46,139 nucleotides of DNA from Gemmatimonadales bacterium (GTDB lineage: Bacteria > Gemmatimonadota > Gemmatimonadetes > Longimicrobiales > Gaopeijiaceae), in the NCBI GenBank assembly GCA_007692605.1, contig REBS01000130.1, positions 1 through 46,139 of the forward strand. The letters are read 5' to 3'. Below the pieces are notes generated by a model that saw only the letters and a list, made by a program, of their open reading frames with translations, searched no databases and had not been told where the DNA came from. The translations under genes and the position numbers were made by a program. The stretch's first letter is position 1. Each line of letters opens with the position of its first letter. Below, piece by piece: positions 9,022 through 20,250 of the stretch.

Positions 9022-10985
9022 ATCCGATCGAGATGGCCGAGGCCGGCTCGCCGCCGCGACCGGCCGACGACGCGCCGGCCGAGTGGTACCGGGCCCGGCT
9101 CGACGAGGCTCGAACCCGGGGCGAGGCGCTCGACGCCGAACTGAATCGATACTCCACGTGGAGGGTCTGGGCCTTCCTGGCGGGGGCCATCCCCCTGCTC
9201 CTCCTGGAGACGTCTCCGCGAAGCTGGTGGCCGGCGCTGCTCGCAGTCGGTGGACTGGCCGCCGCCACCTTCGTCTTCCTCATGCGGCGACACCGGCGGG
9301 TGCGGGCCCGCATCCGCCGAAACGAGGAGCGGGTCCGGATCCACGAGGAGGGCCTGGCGCGCCTCGTGCGCGACTTCGACGCCCTCCCCCGCCCCGACCT
9401 CGGCACGGCGCCCGAGGGCCACCCCTGGGCGGGAGACCTCGACACCCTCGGGCCCGGTTCCCTCGGCCACCTGCTGGGCACGGTGAGGAGCGCTCCGGGC
9501 CGAGCCGCCCTCCGGCAGGCGCTCCTCCATCCACGCCGGCCGCGCTCGAACGATCCGGCCGACTGGATCCGGCAACTCGATCGTGACGCCCGGAACCCCG
9601 ACGCCCCCGGCGCCTCGAGGGAGCCGGACCCCGAATGGGCGGGACACCGGGACCGGAGGCAGGAAGCGGTGGCGGAGCTGTCGGGCCACCCGGAGTTTCT
9701 GCAGGCGGTGCAGCTCGCGGCCCGGCTCCAGGAGCGGCCCGAGGATCCCGGCACCCTCGTCCCCTTCCTTCACTGGGCGAGAGGCGAGGGCTGGACCCGC
9801 GATCGACGATGGGCGCTTCCCCTGGCCCGGGTGCTCGCGGTCCTGAACCCCGGCCTCATCCTGGCCTGGCTCGCCGGCTGGATCGCGGCTCCGATCTGGT
9901 TCCTCGGGGTCGTGGCGGCCCTGGCGCTGCATCGTCGCACCGGAGGCGAAGCCGCGGGGCGCTTCGATGCCGCCGAGGGGGGCGACGACGCGCTGCGCTC
10001 CTGGGCCGATCTTCTCGAGATCGCCGCCAGCACTCCGGGAGAAGCCGCCGAGCTGGCCCAACTGCGCGACCGTCTGGGCTCTGGAACGCCCGAGGCGGCC
10101 GACGCACTCCGTCGGCTGCGCCGGATCACCGACTGGGCGGCCGTCCGGCGCTCTGGACTCACCCACTTTCCCCTGGTCGCACTCTTCGCCTGGGACCTGC
10201 ACCACCTGGACCGGCTCGAGCGGTGGCGGGAGCGCTGGGGAGACCAGATCGACGGATGGGTCCACACCCTGGGTGAGCTCGAACTGCTCACCGCGCTGGC
10301 GGTGCTCCGCTTCGAGCATCCCTCGTGGAGCTTCGCCGTCTCGGCCGAGCCCGGTACCGACGGGATCCGGGCCGAGGCCCTCCGACACCCCCTGCTCCCC
10401 CCCGACAGCGCGGTCCCGAACGACATGGAGCTTCCCGCGCCCGGAGGGCTCCTGCTGGTGACCGGGTCGAACATGTCCGGAAAGAGCACCCTGCTGCGTG
10501 CCGTGGGGGCCAACCAGCTTCTATTCCTGATCGGAGGGCCGGTGGCCGCGACCCGGATGCGCACCCCCCCGATCGAGCCCTTCACCTCGATGCGGATCCA
10601 GGACTCCCTCTCGCAGGGGGTCTCCTTCTTCCTCGCCGAACTCCACCGACTTCGGGACGTGGTCGAGGCCGCCCGGACCCGGCCCACCCTGGTCCTGCTC
10701 GACGAGATCCTGCAGGGCACGAACACCGCCGAGCGCCGGATCGCCGCCCGGATCATTCTTTCTCACCTGATCCGGGCGGGCGCGGTCGGCGCCGTGAGCA
10801 CGCACGATCTGACGCTGGGCAGGGAGCCCGCCATCGCCTCGGACCTCACCGAGGTCCACCTGCGCGAGGACGTCATCGAGCGCGACGGTACGCGGACTCT
10901 CAGCTTCGATCACCGCCTCCGCGAGGGCCCGGCCACCTCGAAGAATGCCCTCCTCCTGCTGGACATGGTCGGACTCGGCGAGTAG
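9018..10985 (+). CDS. Membrane-anchored MutS-like ATPase
   Basis: 655-residue protein with a C-terminal MutS family ATPase domain: Walker A GSNMSGKSTLL (from residue 483), the Q-loop region SMRIQDSLSQGVSFFLAEL, Walker B LVLLDEILQGTN and STHD. There is no mismatch-recognition domain I. Instead the N-terminus has two hydrophobic segments (WAFLAGAIPLLLLE, WWPALLAVGGLAAATFVFLM) and a further pair sits mid-protein (LNPGLILAWLAGW, IWFLGVVAALAL). This is the transmembrane MutS-like type rather than canonical MutS; its function is not established. GTG 9018 is chosen for GGGAG 7 bp upstream and the GTGA coupling to the preceding gene; ATG 9033 is the alternative. The sigma factor starts 10 bp downstream. 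Confidence 0.85.
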   Translation: MNPIEMAEAGSPPRPADDAPAEWYRARLDEARTRGEALDAELNRYSTWRVWAFLAGAIPLLLLETSPRSWWPALLAVGGLAAATFVFLMRRHRRVRARIRRNEERVRIHEEGLARLVRDFDALPRPDLGTAPEGHPWAGDLDTLGPGSLGHLLGTVRSAPGRAALRQALLHPRRPRSNDPADWIRQLDRDARNPDAPGASREPDPEWAGHRDRRQEAVAELSGHPEFLQAVQLAARLQERPEDPGTLVPFLHWARGEGWTRDRRWALPLARVLAVLNPGLILAWLAGWIAAPIWFLGVVAALALHRRTGGEAAGRFDAAEGGDDALRSWADLLEIAASTPGEAAELAQLRDRLGSGTPEAADALRRLRRITDWAAVRRSGLTHFPLVALFAWDLHHLDRLERWRERWGDQIDGWVHTLGELELLTALAVLRFEHPSWSFAVSAEPGTDGIRAEALRHPLLPPDSAVPNDMELPAPGGLLLVTGSNMSGKSTLLRAVGANQLLFLIGGPVAATRMRTPPIEPFTSMRIQDSLSQGVSFFLAELHRLRDVVEAARTRPTLVLLDEILQGTNTAERRIAARIILSHLIRAGAVGAVSTHDLTLGREPAIASDLTEVHLREDVIERDGTRTLSFDHRLREGPATSKNALLLLDMVGLGE

Positions 10986-10995
10986 CCTCACAGAT

Positions 10996-11703
10996 ATGAC
11001 GTTCACGGAACCACCCTTCGAGAAGTCCGACCCCGACCACCCGGCCGCCCGCGACCGGGGTCGTCCCGGTGCGGGACGCCGGGAGCCGGATCACTCCGGC
11101 GCCCCGACCACGCCCCCGATGGGCGAGGTCACCCGTCTGCTCATGCAGCTCAACGATGGCGACCGCAAGGCGCTCGACCGCATCTTTCCCCTCGTGATCG
11201 ATGAGCTCAAGCGGATCGCGAGCAACCACCTGCGCAGGGAACGCTCCGGCCACACCCTGAACACGACCGCCCTCGTGCACGAGTCGTACCTGAGCCTGGT
11301 GGGCTCGGACCCCGGCCCCTGCCGGAGCCGGTCCCACTTCTTCGCGCTGGCCTCGCGTGCGATGCGCCACCTGCTGATCGACCACGCACGACGACGCTCC
11401 GCCGAGAAACGGGGGGGCGGGGTCGACCCGGTCACCCTGGAGCCCCGGATGGCGGTGGCCGAGGACCGTCCGATCGAGATGCTGAATCTCGCCTCGGCCA
11501 TGGAGCGGCTCGCCGCACTCGACCCACGGCTCGAACAGGTGGTCGAGTGCAAGGTCTTCGGAGGGATGACCGCCTCGGAGATCGCCGAAGCGCTCGACGT
11601 GAGCACCCGCACGGTCGAACGGGACTGGGCGCGAGCCCGCGCCTACCTCTACCGGGACCTCCGGACCGATGGGAAGCGGGCGAGCACCCCCGGCGAGAAC
11701 TGA
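10996..11703 (+). CDS. ECF-type RNA polymerase sigma factor (TIGR02999/SigTAHE-like)
   Basis: Sigma-70 family factor with region 2 (VTRLLMQLNDGDRKALDRIFPLVIDELKRIA...FFALASRAMRHLLIDHAR) and region 4 helix-turn-helix (FGGMTASEIAEALDVSTRTVERDWARARAYLYRDL). The DELKRIA, NTTALVHESYL and RHLLIDHARRR blocks are characteristic of the TIGR02999 group, which pairs with Ser/Thr kinases rather than classical anti-sigma factors. No anti-sigma gene is adjacent; the kinase starts 5 bp after the stop. ATG 10996 gives 235 residues with a 40-residue disordered N-terminus. ATG 11119 (MGEVTRLL) matches the usual family start, and neither has a clear ribosome binding site. The target regulon is unknown. Confidence 0.88.
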   Translation: MTFTEPPFEKSDPDHPAARDRGRPGAGRREPDHSGAPTTPPMGEVTRLLMQLNDGDRKALDRIFPLVIDELKRIASNHLRRERSGHTLNTTALVHESYLSLVGSDPGPCRSRSHFFALASRAMRHLLIDHARRRSAEKRGGGVDPVTLEPRMAVAEDRPIEMLNLASAMERLAALDPRLEQVVECKVFGGMTASEIAEALDVSTRTVERDWARARAYLYRDLRTDGKRASTPGEN

Positions 11704-11708
11704 CCGGG

Positions 11709-14351
11709 ATGGATACCCCGGCGCGCTGGGACCGACGCATCGACGAGGCCTTCGCCGCGGTCCTCGACACCGCCCCCGAACGCCGTGCCGAAGCGCTCGA
11801 GGCGCTGCGCTCCACCGACGCGGAGCTGGCCCGCGAGGTGCAGACCCTCCTCGAGTTCGAACAGGAATCGAGCCGGGAGTTCGAAGACGACCTGGCCTCC
11901 CTCCCCTCGACCCTCCTCGTGCGGTTGGCCGAAGAGCTCGACACCGACGGGTTCGCCCCGGGAGACTCGGTCGGACCGTATCGGATCCTGGAGACGATCG
12001 GCCGGGGCGGCTGGGGGACCCTGTACCGGGCGGAGCGCGAGGGGGATTTCCGCAAGATCGTCGCGCTGAAGGTCCTTCGCCGCGGGCTCGACACCGACGA
12101 TGTCCTCCGTCGCTTCGAGTCGGAACGGCAGATCCTGGCGTCGCTCGAGCACCCGAACATCGCACGGCTGCTGGACGGAGGCTCGACCCCCGACGGTCGA
12201 CCCTTCCTGGTGCTCACCTATGTCGACGGTCAGCCCATCACCCACTTCTGTCGCGACCGCCGCTCGCCGACCGATGAACGCCTCCGCCTCTTCCTTCAGC
12301 TCTGCGACGCGGTTCAATACGCGCACCGCCGACTCATCGTCCACCGCGACCTGAAGCCCGGCAACGTCCTGGTCGACCGCCGGGGCCAGGCGCAGCTCCT
12401 GGACTTCGGAATTGCGAAGCTGCTGTCCGGCTCCGACGAGAGCGGACACGAGACACGCACCGGAATCCGGCTGTTCACCCCCGAGTACGCGGCCCCCGAA
12501 CAGATTCAGGGTGAGCCCGCCACCACGGCCACCGACGTCTACCAGCTCACGCACCTGCTCTACCGGCTCCTGACCGGACGATCGCCCTACCCGGACCTCG
12601 ACCCCTCGATCGCCGCGATTCAGCGGACGATCTGTCAGGTCGATCCGATCCGTCCCAGCCAGGTGGTGACGCAGGGGGACGCGAACCCGAAGCTTCCGCC
12701 CGCGATCCCGGCCCGCCGGCTACAGGGCGATCTCGACACCATCCTCCTCAAGGGACTCAAGAAGAATCCCGAGGACCGCTACGCCTCGGTCGAGGCCCTG
12801 GCCGACGACATCCGTGCGCACCTCGACGGGCGACCCGTCCGGGCCCGTCCCGACCGCGGACTCTACCGGCTCTCCCGCCTGGTGCGTCGAAATCCCTGGC
12901 CGACCGCGGCCCTCCTCCTGGTCGGACTCGGGGTGTTTGCCTGGGTGACCACGGTCAATCGGTACGCCGTGCAGCTCGCCGACGAGCGGGATCGGGCCCA
13001 GGCCCAGACCCGCACGGCCGAAGAGGTCACCACCTTCATGACCGACCTGTTCGCCCTGCCCGGCGAGCCGATGGGCGACACCACCACCGTGCTCACCGTG
13101 CTCGAGCGGGGCGTCGAGCGTGCCGAGACGGGTCTGCCCGGCGATCCCCCGCTGCAGGCCAGCATCCTGAGCGTGATGTCGCAGTCCTTCCTCTCGCTGG
13201 GCAACGCCGGAAGGGCCCTCCCTTTGGCCGAGCGTGCGCTCGAGGTCGAGGGTGGGTTCGACGAGGACCCCGCGGGACGGATGCGGGCGCTCAATCGCCT
13301 GGGCTCCGCGCACCGGATGACCGGGGGGACCGAGGCGGCCCGCGACGCGCACACCGAGGCGCTCGAGATCGCGCGCGAACAGTTCGGCGACCGCGGCCTC
13401 GAGTACTCGACCGCGCTCAACTACCTCGCGATGAACGAAGCCGCCGCGGGCGACGCCTCCGAGGCGGAGGCCCGGTACCGCGAGGCGATCGAGCTCCGGC
13501 GCGACCTCCATGCGGCCGATCCCGAGCTTAACGACGCCGCCCTCCCCGCGCTCCCCATGCACAACCTGGGCAACCTGCTCCAGTCGACGGGCCGACCCGA
13601 CGAGGCCCGCCCCTTGCTCGAAGAGGCGATCGAGCTCCTCGAGCCCTTTCCGGAATACGATCGGAATCGCGGAACCACGCTGAACGTTCTGGGGATGACC
13701 CTGCGGGCGCTCGGCGACTGGGACGAGGCCGAGCGGGCGATGCGGGCATCGGTCGAGCTCCGGCGCTCCACCCTCGGCTCGAACCACCCCGACCTGGCGA
13801 TCTCGCTTCACAACCTGAGCGTGCTCCTGCGGGCCCGGGAGCAGTTCGAGGAGGCCGAGCGGGCGGTCCTCGAGAGCCTGGCGATCCGCGAAGCCTTTCA
13901 CGGCCCGAACCACCCCCAGACCGAGCTGTCGCTGAACAGCCTGGGGAACCTCTACCGGGACACCGGCCGGACCGAAGCGGCGATCGACGTCCTCGAAGAC
14001 CTCCTCGAGCGCCGGATCGCGCGGAGCGGGGAGCGGTCGATGAACGTGGTGGCCTCGCAGAACAACCTCGCGCGAGCCCTGCAGGACCAGGAGCGCTGGG
14101 AAGAAGCCGAAACGCTCATCCTGAGCGCGCTCGAGACCCTCGAGGAGGGCGGGTCGGCGGAGACGGCGGCCTACCTGACGATCCGCACCAACCTGGGACG
14201 GCTCTACCTGGAATGGGGCCGACTCGACGAGGCTCGGGCGATCCTCGACGAGACGCTGTCACAGCGCGAGAACCGGCTGGGCCCCGACCACCCCGACACC
14301 GAGGTCACCCGCGAACTGCTCGCCCAGACCGAAGCCCGGCTGGACGGCTGA
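11709..14351 (+). CDS. Ser/Thr protein kinase with TPR repeats
   Basis: 880-residue Hanks-type kinase. An N-terminal helical segment (residues 1-85) precedes the kinase domain: Gly loop IGRGGWGTLY (98-107), catalytic K121 in VALK, HRDLKPGN (212-219), DFG (232-234) and activation segment FTPEYAAPEQ. A single transmembrane helix lies at about 397-416 (WPTAALLLVGLGVFAWV). The C-terminal ~450 residues are tandem TPRs of the tetratricopeptide 10/12 type, with repeated LNxLGxxxRxxGxxxEAE patterns. The kinase is therefore cytoplasmic and the TPRs should face the periplasm. Start ATG 11709 lies 5 bp after the sigma-factor stop. In this family arrangement the kinase is thought to control the sigma factor by phosphorylation; that is inferred from context. 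All catalytic residues appear present. Confidence 0.93.
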   Translation: MDTPARWDRRIDEAFAAVLDTAPERRAEALEALRSTDAELAREVQTLLEFEQESSREFEDDLASLPSTLLVRLAEELDTDGFAPGDSVGPYRILETIGRGGWGTLYRAEREGDFRKIVALKVLRRGLDTDDVLRRFESERQILASLEHPNIARLLDGGSTPDGRPFLVLTYVDGQPITHFCRDRRSPTDERLRLFLQLCDAVQYAHRRLIVHRDLKPGNVLVDRRGQAQLLDFGIAKLLSGSDESGHETRTGIRLFTPEYAAPEQIQGEPATTATDVYQLTHLLYRLLTGRSPYPDLDPSIAAIQRTICQVDPIRPSQVVTQGDANPKLPPAIPARRLQGDLDTILLKGLKKNPEDRYASVEALADDIRAHLDGRPVRARPDRGLYRLSRLVRRNPWPTAALLLVGLGVFAWVTTVNRYAVQLADERDRAQAQTRTAEEVTTFMTDLFALPGEPMGDTTTVLTVLERGVERAETGLPGDPPLQASILSVMSQSFLSLGNAGRALPLAERALEVEGGFDEDPAGRMRALNRLGSAHRMTGGTEAARDAHTEALEIAREQFGDRGLEYSTALNYLAMNEAAAGDASEAEARYREAIELRRDLHAADPELNDAALPALPMHNLGNLLQSTGRPDEARPLLEEAIELLEPFPEYDRNRGTTLNVLGMTLRALGDWDEAERAMRASVELRRSTLGSNHPDLAISLHNLSVLLRAREQFEEAERAVLESLAIREAFHGPNHPQTELSLNSLGNLYRDTGRTEAAIDVLEDLLERRIARSGERSMNVVASQNNLARALQDQERWEEAETLILSALETLEEGGSAETAAYLTIRTNLGRLYLEWGRLDEARAILDETLSQRENRLGPDHPDTEVTRELLAQTEARLDG

Positions 14352-14396
14352 CCGCGGTCACCCCGCTCCGTTACGTTACCCCGCCCTCTCCGCCCT

Positions 14397-14963
14397 CTAC
14401 CCGTAATACGGCGCCATGAAGAGGTAGACCAGCACTCCCGTGACCGCCACGTAGAGCCAGGCCGGGAAGGTCCAGCGGGCGATCCTGCGGTGCTTCGCGA
14501 ACTCCCCCCGGAAGGCCCGGATCACCGTGTACAGCGCCAGGGGAAGGATCACGGGCGCCATCACGATGTGGGTGATCAGCACGAAGAAGTAGACCGGTCG
14601 GATCCAGCCCTCGCCCCCGAACGACGCCCCCGGGCTCTGCGAATGGTAGATCACGTACGAGATCAGGAAGATCGCCGAGAGGGTGAAGGCCCCGACCATC
14701 GACACCCGGTGCCAGCCGACCTTCCCCCGTCGGATGAAGACGACGCCCATCACCAGGAGGAGCGCGCAGGTGCCGTTCAGCGTCGCGTGGACCGCCGGGA
14801 GCCTCGACACGTCGAGCCCCTCGACCACCAGGATCTGCCGGAAGCTCACCAGCACCACGACCAGCCCGCACACCACCGCGGTGAGCGAGTAGACGATCCA
14901 GGCCAGCGCCCGCTCCGAGAGCCCCGTCCCGATCCGGGGGCCCGCCTCAGGGAAAGAGGACAT
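14397..14963 (-). CDS. DUF420 domain membrane protein
   Basis: 188-residue membrane protein with five predicted helices: AWIVYSLTAVVCGLVVVLVSF, HATLNGTCALLLVMGVVFI, VSMVGAFTLSAIFLISYVIY, VYFFVLITHIVMAPVILPLALYTVI and WTFPAWLYVAVTGVLVYLFM. Conserved His residues (HATLN, HRVSM, YHSQ, THIVMAP) match DUF420 (YozB/CtaM type), a family associated with terminal oxidase assembly. The motif RIARWTFPAWLYVAVTGV(L)VY near the C-terminus is diagnostic. It is the last gene of the sppA operon and overlaps the preceding 52-codon gene by 17 bp. No oxidase genes are nearby, so a role in haem-copper oxidase maturation rests on family knowledge only. Confidence 0.9.
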   Translation of the reverse strand: MSSFPEAGPRIGTGLSERALAWIVYSLTAVVCGLVVVLVSFRQILVVEGLDVSRLPAVHATLNGTCALLLVMGVVFIRRGKVGWHRVSMVGAFTLSAIFLISYVIYHSQSPGASFGGEGWIRPVYFFVLITHIVMAPVILPLALYTVIRAFRGEFAKHRRIARWTFPAWLYVAVTGVLVYLFMAPYYG

Positions 14964-15101
14964 ACCAGAGGTCCGTGAAGTGGAAGAGCGCCCAGATCGC
15001 CACCATCGAAGCCAGGATCATCACGAGCATCCCGGGGGTCACCCGCACGTCGCGGATCCAGTTCATCGGGCTGAAAGGCTTGTCGGACTCCGAGCCGTCG
15101 G

Positions 15102-15105
<4 letters not shown>
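14947..15105 (-). CDS. Small single-helix membrane protein (52 residues)
   Basis: Starts at ATG 15105, whose first bases overlap the ABC-F stop (ATGA), and overlaps the DUF420 gene start by 17 bp, so it is embedded in a translationally coupled operon. The sequence is a short polar N-terminus (MTDGSESDKPFSPMNWIRD) followed by one hydrophobic helix (VTPGMLVMILASMVAIWALF) and the end HFTDLWYVLFP. I do not recognise the family. Coupling to DUF420 suggests a small accessory subunit of an oxidase-related complex; this is inference. An in-frame ATG at 15129 is possible but lies inside the ABC-F coding sequence and lacks the ATGA arrangement. Confidence 0.65.
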
Positions 15106-17035
<1,930 letters not shown>

Positions 17036-17039
<4 letters not shown>

Positions 17040-18796
17040 CCGCCGGGCGTCCTCAACTCCGGCATGCGGACGGTCCCCGGCTCACCCCACCCGTCACTTC
17101 CGAGCAGGGTCAGCAGGCGCACGGTCCCCCGGAGCAGCCGGGAGGGTGCCGAGGCCCGGGCCTCGATCCCGCGACCCTCGTCCATGAAGAGCTGCAGGAG
17201 GGTCGGCTCGGCCGGGTAGACGGTGAGCCGCATCGGCGCATCGGGTTCGAGTTCGAGGAGCTCGCGGATCTGGCCCAGCGCCGCGGGAAAGCCCCCGAGT
17301 TCATCGACGAGCCCGGCCTCGAGCGCCTCGGTACCGGTCCAGACCCGTCCGCGCGCCACCGCGTCGACTTCGGCCGGATCCATCCCCCGACCCTCGGCCA
17401 CGTAGTCGACGAACTCGTCGTAGATCCGGTCGAGCGATCGCTGCAGGTGCTCCCAGTCGGACTCCGAGAAGTCCTGGACCGAAGAGAAGAAGCCGCCCAC
17501 CCCATCTTCGGCGAGCGTCACCTGGTCCCAGTGGATCCCGAAGCGCTCGAAGAACTCCTCGGTCACGAGCTTCCCTGCCACCACACCGATCGACCCGGTG
17601 ATCGTGTTGGGCTGCGCCACGATTCGGTCGGCGTCGACCGAGATCAGGTATCCACCCGAGGCGGCGGCGTTGCCCATGCTGACCACCACCGGGGTTCCGT
17701 TGTCACGGGCCCGTCTGACTTCCCGCCGCACCTCGTCGGACGCCACGTACGACCCCCCCGGCGAGTCCACCCGGAAGAGGATCGCCCGCACCGAGGGGTC
17801 CTCGGAGGCCTGTCGAATCGAGCGGGCCACGGTTCCCGAAGCGAGGCCTCCGCTCCCGAAGGGGCTGAACTCGGACTGACCGCGCTGGATGGGTCCGACC
17901 CCGTAGATCAGGGCGACCCGGGTCCCCCGGTTCCACGCCAGCTCCCCGCGATCCCGATAGCGGGTAAGGCCGATCGTGGTCGCGTCGTCTCCCACGCGGT
18001 CGGTGATCGCGTCGCGGCTCTCGTCCCGGTACCCCAGCCGATCCACCAGCCCCAGTTCCTGCGCCTGGCGGGCCCCGTAGGGCCCTCCGGCCAGGCGTTC
18101 CAGCGCCTCGTCGGCGCTGAGTCCGCGCCCCTCGCTCATTCCCTCGAGCATGCGCCCCTGAAGGTGGGTGAGCAGCGACGTCATGGCCTCGCGCGAGTCG
18201 TCGGAGAACCCGTCGCGCTCGAGCATGTCCGCCGCGTCCTTGTACTCCCACCGCCCGTCGAAGCGGGGAATGATGTCGAGCCGGTCGAGCGCGTCCCGGA
18301 TGAAGGGAGCCTCGACGGAGAGGGGAGCGATGCCCAGATCGCCCGAGGGCTGCATGATGATCTCGTCGAAGGCCGTGGCCAGGTGATAGCCCCCGTGCGC
18401 CGGGGTCAGCTCCCCGAAGGTCTCGGCGAAGAACACCGCGGGCTTGTCGGCGGCGCGGAAGTGAAGCACCGCGTCGCGGATCTCCTCGGTGACCGCCCAG
18501 CCGCCCAGGGGGTTTCCACCCCGGACCCAGAGCCCCACGACACGCTCGTCCTCGCTGGCCCGGTGGAGCACGTTGACCACGTCGCGCACCCGGAGCTGCC
18601 GGCGCTCCAGGAGCATGAGGAAGGGATCATCGGGAACGGCCTCGACGATCCCGCGGTTCAGATCCAGCTCCAGGACCATTCGGTCCGGGAGGGGCTCGGG
18701 CGAGAAGAGCGCCCAGCTCAGCGCGGCGATGAAGAGGGCGCCGAGAAGGACGATCCCGACAATGGAGGCGAGGATGATGCCGATCGTGCGTTTCAT
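17036..18796 (-). CDS. sppA: Signal peptide peptidase SppA, long (67K) type
   Basis: 586-residue membrane-anchored S49 serine peptidase. A single N-terminal helix (IGIILASIVGIVLLGALFIAAL) anchors it with the catalytic body outside. Two tandem S49 repeats are visible: the first carries the general-base Lys in WEYKDAADM, the second the nucleophile Ser in NAAASGGYLISV, followed by ITGSIGVVAGK. Length and the split Lys/Ser arrangement match the tandem SppA of E. coli, which degrades cleaved signal peptides in the membrane. It is first in a four-gene operon with ABC-F, the 52-residue protein and DUF420, each overlapping the next. Start ATG 18796 is directly before the anchor. I see no clear promoter in the 152 bp upstream. 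Confidence 0.93.
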
Positions 18797-18948
18797 GGAT
18801 GGATCCGGGACAAGAAGACGCGGGTCGAACTCAGCGATTGGGTGCGCGTGGGGTCAGTACGCCGAAGAGGGACCGACGTCCCGCAGACGGTCGGGAATCG
18901 ATCCCTCCAAAGGTCGTGGCTCACCGACGGAATCTCAACCGGCGGGGA

Positions 18949-19932
18949 TCAGGGCTCGTCGATCAGCCGGCGGCTGAGGGCCCGCAAGCGCTCGCGGGCC
19001 TCCAGGTCGTAGGCCTGTTCGTTCGCGCGGGCGGGGGTGAGTCCGTTGAAGTACTGGCCGCTTTCGAGACCCTCCGCGGTGATCAGGTTCACCACCGCAG
19101 CCCGGCCCTCGTCGACCGAGACCCGGGCCTGCGCACCCCGCGAGAGCACCATGTCGGTGTCCATCATCGTGGCGGGGTGAAGGGCGTACACCAGGACGGG
19201 CTCGTCGGCGAGTTCCTCGGCCAGGTCGAAGGTGTGGAGGATCTGCGCCAGCTTGCTCTGGGCGTAGCCGCGACCGTCGCTGTAGTCCTCGTCCATCATG
19301 GGGTCGTCGAAGTCGATCGGCCGCTGGGCCACCGAGGCGACGTTCACGATCCGACTGGGGCTGTCGAGGGTGCCGCTCTCCTTCAGCAGGTCCACGAGCT
19401 CCTCGGTGAGCAGGACGTGCGCCAGGTAGTTGACCTGGAAGTGGAGCTCGACCCCTTCGTCGTTCAGGACCCGCCCATCGTCGGGCTGAAGCCAGATCCC
19501 GGCGTTGTTGACCAGCACGTCGAGCCGATCGTGCGAGGCCCGGATCCGCTCGGCCAGCGCCCGCACCTCGTCGAGCGACGCCAGGTCCGCGGCATGGAAC
19601 TCCGCGCTTCCGATCCCCTCGGTGGTGATCTGCTCGACCACCTCGCGACCACGCTCCTCGTTGCGGCCATGCACGATCACGTGCGCCCCCATCGACCCCA
19701 TTTCGAGGGCCACTTCGCGGCCGAGCCCCCCGGTGGAACCGGTGATCAGGATCACCGGCGCCTCCTGTACCACGGGGCCTTCGGTCGTTGCGGGATCCGG
19801 TTCCCCAGCGTCCGCACGGGCTCCCGGGAGCGAAAGCATGGCGGCGGCCGCCAGCACCCCGACGCCCATCATGGACCATCCTCCGATTCCGAACGATCCG
19901 GCTCTCGTCGCTTCCGTTCTGCCGTTATGCAT
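18949..19932 (-). CDS. Short-chain dehydrogenase/reductase (retinol dehydrogenase-like)
   Basis: Classical SDR: NAD(P) motif TGSTGGLG, NNAG, catalytic Ser in IVNVASVAQ and YAQSKLAQ (Tyr and Lys). The region after the active site (HPATMMDTDM) resembles the retinol dehydrogenase/WW-oxidoreductase branch. The reading frame from ATG 19932 (GGAGAG 6 bp upstream) adds 59 residues that look like a signal peptide plus linker (MMGVGVLAAAAMLSLPGARADA), which would send an NAD(P) enzyme out of the cytoplasm. An internal GTG at 19755 has a perfect AGGAGG five bases upstream and begins exactly at the Rossmann strand (MILITGSTGGLG), giving a normal 268-residue SDR. I list the longer form and treat the start as unresolved. 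Substrate unknown. Confidence 0.85.
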   Translation of the reverse strand: MHNGRTEATRAGSFGIGGWSMMGVGVLAAAAMLSLPGARADAGEPDPATTEGPVVQEAPVILITGSTGGLGREVALEMGSMGAHVIVHGRNEERGREVVEQITTEGIGSAEFHAADLASLDEVRALAERIRASHDRLDVLVNNAGIWLQPDDGRVLNDEGVELHFQVNYLAHVLLTEELVDLLKESGTLDSPSRIVNVASVAQRPIDFDDPMMDEDYSDGRGYAQSKLAQILHTFDLAEELADEPVLVYALHPATMMDTDMVLSRGAQARVSVDEGRAAVVNLITAEGLESGQYFNGLTPARANEQAYDLEARERLRALSRRLIDEP

Positions 19933-19989
19933 GCGTTCTCTCCGTGCGTTCGTGGATCTGATGGGTCTCTGCCTCCGGGGGTCTCTGGT

Positions 19990-20037
19990 GCAGGATCGCC
20001 CGCAGGATCGCCCGCAGTGTCGCCCGCAGTGTCGCGG
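19990..20037. repeat. Four tandem 12-bp repeats in the 19933-20250 intergenic gap
   Basis: Units GCAGGATCGCCC (19990, 20002) and GCAGTGTCGCCC-like (20014, 20026) are adjacent without spacers. The rest of the 318-bp gap between the SDR and the DUF4105 gene holds no gene or RNA that I recognise. Confidence 0.8.
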
Positions 20038-20250
20038 AGGTCCGGCCGCTCACCCGCACCACACCCACCCCCGTACCGCAGCCACTACCGGTCGGCCGGG
20101 GACTCATACTCCGGACCCGTCGGTTTGGAGCCATCTCGGCGCCCCGACAACTTGACGGGACCTCGGGTCGCGGGCGAGGATTCCCCTGACTCCGGCACCA
20201 ACTCCGGCACAGATCCCGTATCCCGTTCCCCGACCCACCAGGTATCGGCC

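Noticed and set aside
18799..20250. Very long upstream extension of the DUF4105 frame
   Set aside because: It is antisense to the SDR gene and non-protein-like; the signal peptide begins near 20251.
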